Of a stretch of DNA of 64,000 nucleotides, positions 61,520 to 64,000 are shown piece after piece. The position numbers and the translations under genes are program-made. The notes beneath the pieces were generated by a model. That model worked only from the letters and a program-made list of their open reading frames with translations, did not search any database and was not told the DNA's origin. The first letter of the stretch is position 1, and each line of letters opens with the position of its first letter. Location: positions 1-64,000 of the forward strand of contig JANUWI010000013.1 in assembly GCA_025504975.1 (NCBI GenBank), given 5' to 3'. This stretch comes from Plenodomus lindquistii. Its lineage: Eukaryota > Ascomycota > Dothideomycetes > Pleosporales > Leptosphaeriaceae.

Positions 61520-63386
61520 TAATGTACTCTACGGGCAAGTATCCTACACAGGTAAGTATTCTAGCTATACTAAAACCCTACTAAAACGTACTCTTATAAT
61601 AGTACTGCATAACAAATAATAATAGTACGTAGAAATTATAGTAAGCTAATCTATTTAGAAATATACTCTACTTTTTATTTATATATACGCACGTTATACC
61701 TAGCTTTACTATAGTATTTATAATAATATTACGTTAGTTTACTTTCTGTAGCGTGCACTTTTTTTAACGCTTTTTTTCTATTACTACGCGCTGTAAACTT
61801 CTTTAAAGTTATTAAATATAGGCTTTTTTTAACTATAAAAGTACTTTTTTTCTATATTTACTTTTTTTTATATAATTTATATTACGTAGCAGCTTTATTT
61901 ACTATTTTAAGTTTAAAGTTGTATTTTTATATTAACACTATTAAGTGCGCTATTATTTTAGCTTTTTTAGTAAACTTTATAAACGCATCTACTATAGTAG
62001 TTAGCAAGCTATCTATATACCTTTAAATCTTTTTTTTAAAAAACTTTAATTATAACCTAAATTATAAGGTATTACTTAGAGTCTAGAAGTACTAGAGCTT
62101 ATTATTAATAGTAGGGGGTAATAGCGTACGCAGTTTAATATTAAAGCTAGATATTATAGCCTTTAGATTAAAAAGAACTAAGCCTGCGCTTTAAAAGCCT
62201 CTCTAGATATTATTTTAAGTAATAGTAGTATTAAAAGCAGTAATAAAGTATAGTAAAAACTTAATTTTAGTAATATAGTTAATCTAGTTATATATTAAAT
62301 TTTTAGCTTAGCAGCTATACGCCTTCTTTAGAGGCGTAAAATAACTAATATTAAATAGCTATAGAAAGTATAATAAATAGAGAGGTATATAAAGAGTTAT
62401 AATTTTATATTCTTTATAGTACTAATAGAATTTAAATAAGTTATAGCTTTTATAACTATTAACTATAAGTAGACGTACTATACTAATAGTACACTCTTTT
62501 ATATACTTATTAAAGTGCTTTAACTAGTCTAGACTAAGCCTATTATCTATCTAGCTATTTTTAGAGACTATAAAAGCCTAGTTCTAAAGCAGGCTAGGCT
62601 TTTTATACTAGATAGAGAAGTAGTGCTTACTAGTAAAAATAATAAAAAGTAAAATAGCCTACTCTGTTACATTAATACTTTAAATTACTATAGTCTACTT
62701 CTAGTTACTCTACTATATAGATTTTAGATACCTTTAATAGTTAGCATCTATAATAACTACTCTAGTTAATATAACGCCTATTATAAAGCCTATTTTATTA
62801 AAGTTATAGATATTTTTATTCTAAATACTATACTTAGCTTTAGTATTCTCTATAAACTAGAACTAGTTACTAATAACTACTAGATTTTTATAGAAAGCTC
62901 TTTTATAATTATACTTATAATTAAATTTTACTTTAAGCTTAAAGTAATACTTAATAAAGATTACAGTCTAGTTCTTGCTAGTAGAGTTATAGTGCTAGGC
63001 TTTAAATAAAAAATTAGCTATATTTTTAATAGTAGTAAGCTAGAGTAGAAATTTTTTTATAGTAAAGTTAAAGATATATTTAATAATTACCTTTTTTTTA
63101 GTTTTAAATAGCTTTATTAAATTAAGCTTATAATTGCGTTAGAGTTGCTTTCTAGCGTGTTATTATAAAAAAGTTCTTTAGTAGATATTATAGGTAGCTA
63201 CAGCCTGTAGTATAGTAAATATTACGTCTTTTTAGATAGCCTATATAGCAAGCTATATCTAAAATTTATCTAAAGACTTCTTTACGTTGTTGCGTTGCAA
63301 TATTAATAGTAGTATAAAGTTTAGTAGGGTTTTAGCATAGCTAGGACACTTGCCTGTGTAGGACACTCGCCCGTAGAGTACGTTAG
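61520..63386 (-). mobile_element. Fot1/pogo-type DNA transposon, RIP-degraded
   Basis: Inverted ends of about 65 bases (61520-61585 and 63321-63386) share GTACTCTACGGGC and CTAAAACCCTACTAAA with RIP-type differences. The total of ~1.87 kb matches Fot1-class elements. On the - strand, about 62880-62430 reads as a DDE transposase: IYNFNKIGFIIGV (the D-K-G-F motif), INVTE.AILLFIIF, and LKHFNKYIKE...RLLIVNSYKSYN (the second-Asp region, mutated). It is not functional. Confidence 0.8.
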
Positions 63387-63510
63387 AGGGATTATAACAT
63401 CTAGCTCTAGAATCTAATAGCTATTTTTAAAAAAATATAGTATAATAGAATTTTCTTACGTAGTATTCTCCCTCTAAATAAGCCTATGTAGTAGGTTTAG
63501 AAGCTATAAT
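63387..63510. other. right border of the AT-rich block
   Basis: Short AT-rich tail after the Fot1-type element. Composition returns to normal near 63510. Confidence 0.4.
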
Positions 63511-64000
63511 TAGAGATGTTCTCTAGCTCTATAGGTAAGGCTTACTACCTACCTACTAGGGTAATTAGAAGAATTGCGCTTACTCCGAAAACTAGCTCTC
63601 AGCCACACCCTTCACTTCTAAGTAGCGAAAAAGCTCTGTTAACCGTGAAGATTTTACCAAATTGTTCCATCGGAGGTGAATGTCCAGCCCTCACTCGGAA
63701 TGGCGGTGATATCCCAAGCATTGAGGTCAAAGGTGAACTGGGAGGACGGCTGATTGGACATGCCTGTTTCGAGGTTAGTTCGACTGGCCTAAAACACTGA
63801 ATGTATGCTTGGTGTCTTCAAGACATGGCCCACCAAGGCTGCCATTGTATGGGGCAAAACTCAACCCCCGCTCTGGATGATGGGGCAAACCGATCCAGGT
63901 TCCCCATGGAGAGTTGCAGCAGGCTGTTTGCACAACAGGATTTATTGCTAGTGCTTCCATGAAAGGGCTGGCGCTCTGGCATGGCGGATATTGTATAGCT
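63511..64000. other. normal-composition DNA, possible gene edge
   Basis: Balanced composition. On the - strand a 61-codon frame (63960-63775) contains CCNSPWGTWIGLPHH, and a second short frame from 63761 reads MSNQPSSQFTFDLNAWDI. They could be exons of one gene joined near 63765, but I recognise no family and the splice is not certain. A + strand frame (63516-63800) overlaps and cannot be excluded. Confidence 0.3.

Overview
The window looks like a subtelomere of a filamentous ascomycete (Pezizomycotina). The evidence is CCCTAA telomere-type repeats, very AT-rich tracts made of TA-rich transposon wreckage as left by repeat-induced point mutation (RIP), genes with 45-70 nt GT-AG introns, and protein families expanded in such fungi. 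The C-rich telomere strand reads 5'->3' on the + strand, so the chromosome end should lie to the left of base 1. I cannot fix the class or species.

Layout. (1) 1-8887: two nearly identical Penelope-like retroelements without a GIY-YIG endonuclease (Coprina/Athena type). Each has a pseudo-LTR at both ends and a telomeric repeat tract after its 3' end. All four pseudo-LTRs carry a complete hammerhead ribozyme, and the ORF1/ORF2 overlap carries a textbook-like -1 frameshift signal. (2) 8888-23985: RIP-degraded DNA with an 8.2-kb Ty3/gypsy element on the - strand. (3) 23986-43079: a balanced-composition gene island with seven genes I can support: an Hsp70-like ATPase, a coiled-coil protein of unknown function, a gamma-glutamylcyclotransferase-like protein, an Amidoligase_2-type protein, a kinase plus pseudokinase protein, a CorA-like membrane protein and a kinase-TPR fusion. 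It also holds a small TIR element. (4) 43080-63510: a second RIP-degraded block with a gypsy fragment, a + strand gypsy element, a Ty1/copia element with a clear 5-bp target duplication, and a Fot1/pogo DNA transposon. (5) 63511-64000: normal-composition DNA that may contain the edge of another gene.

A 9.1-kb segment of the left AT-rich block (about 14406-23483) recurs in inverted orientation in the right block (about 45580-54659), so the gene island sits between long inverted arms. A 733-bp element with TTAGGAAA/TTTCCTAA ends occurs three times: once in each gypsy copy at the same site and once in the copia element.

The island genes are not an operon. They are fast-evolving accessory families (kinase-led multidomain proteins, Hsp70-like, amidoligase) often found in variable fungal regions, and a shared role in non-self or stress signalling is inference only. 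The Penelope-like elements are unmutated although they are duplicated and lie beside heavily RIP-mutated repeats, which suggests recent arrival or escape from RIP.
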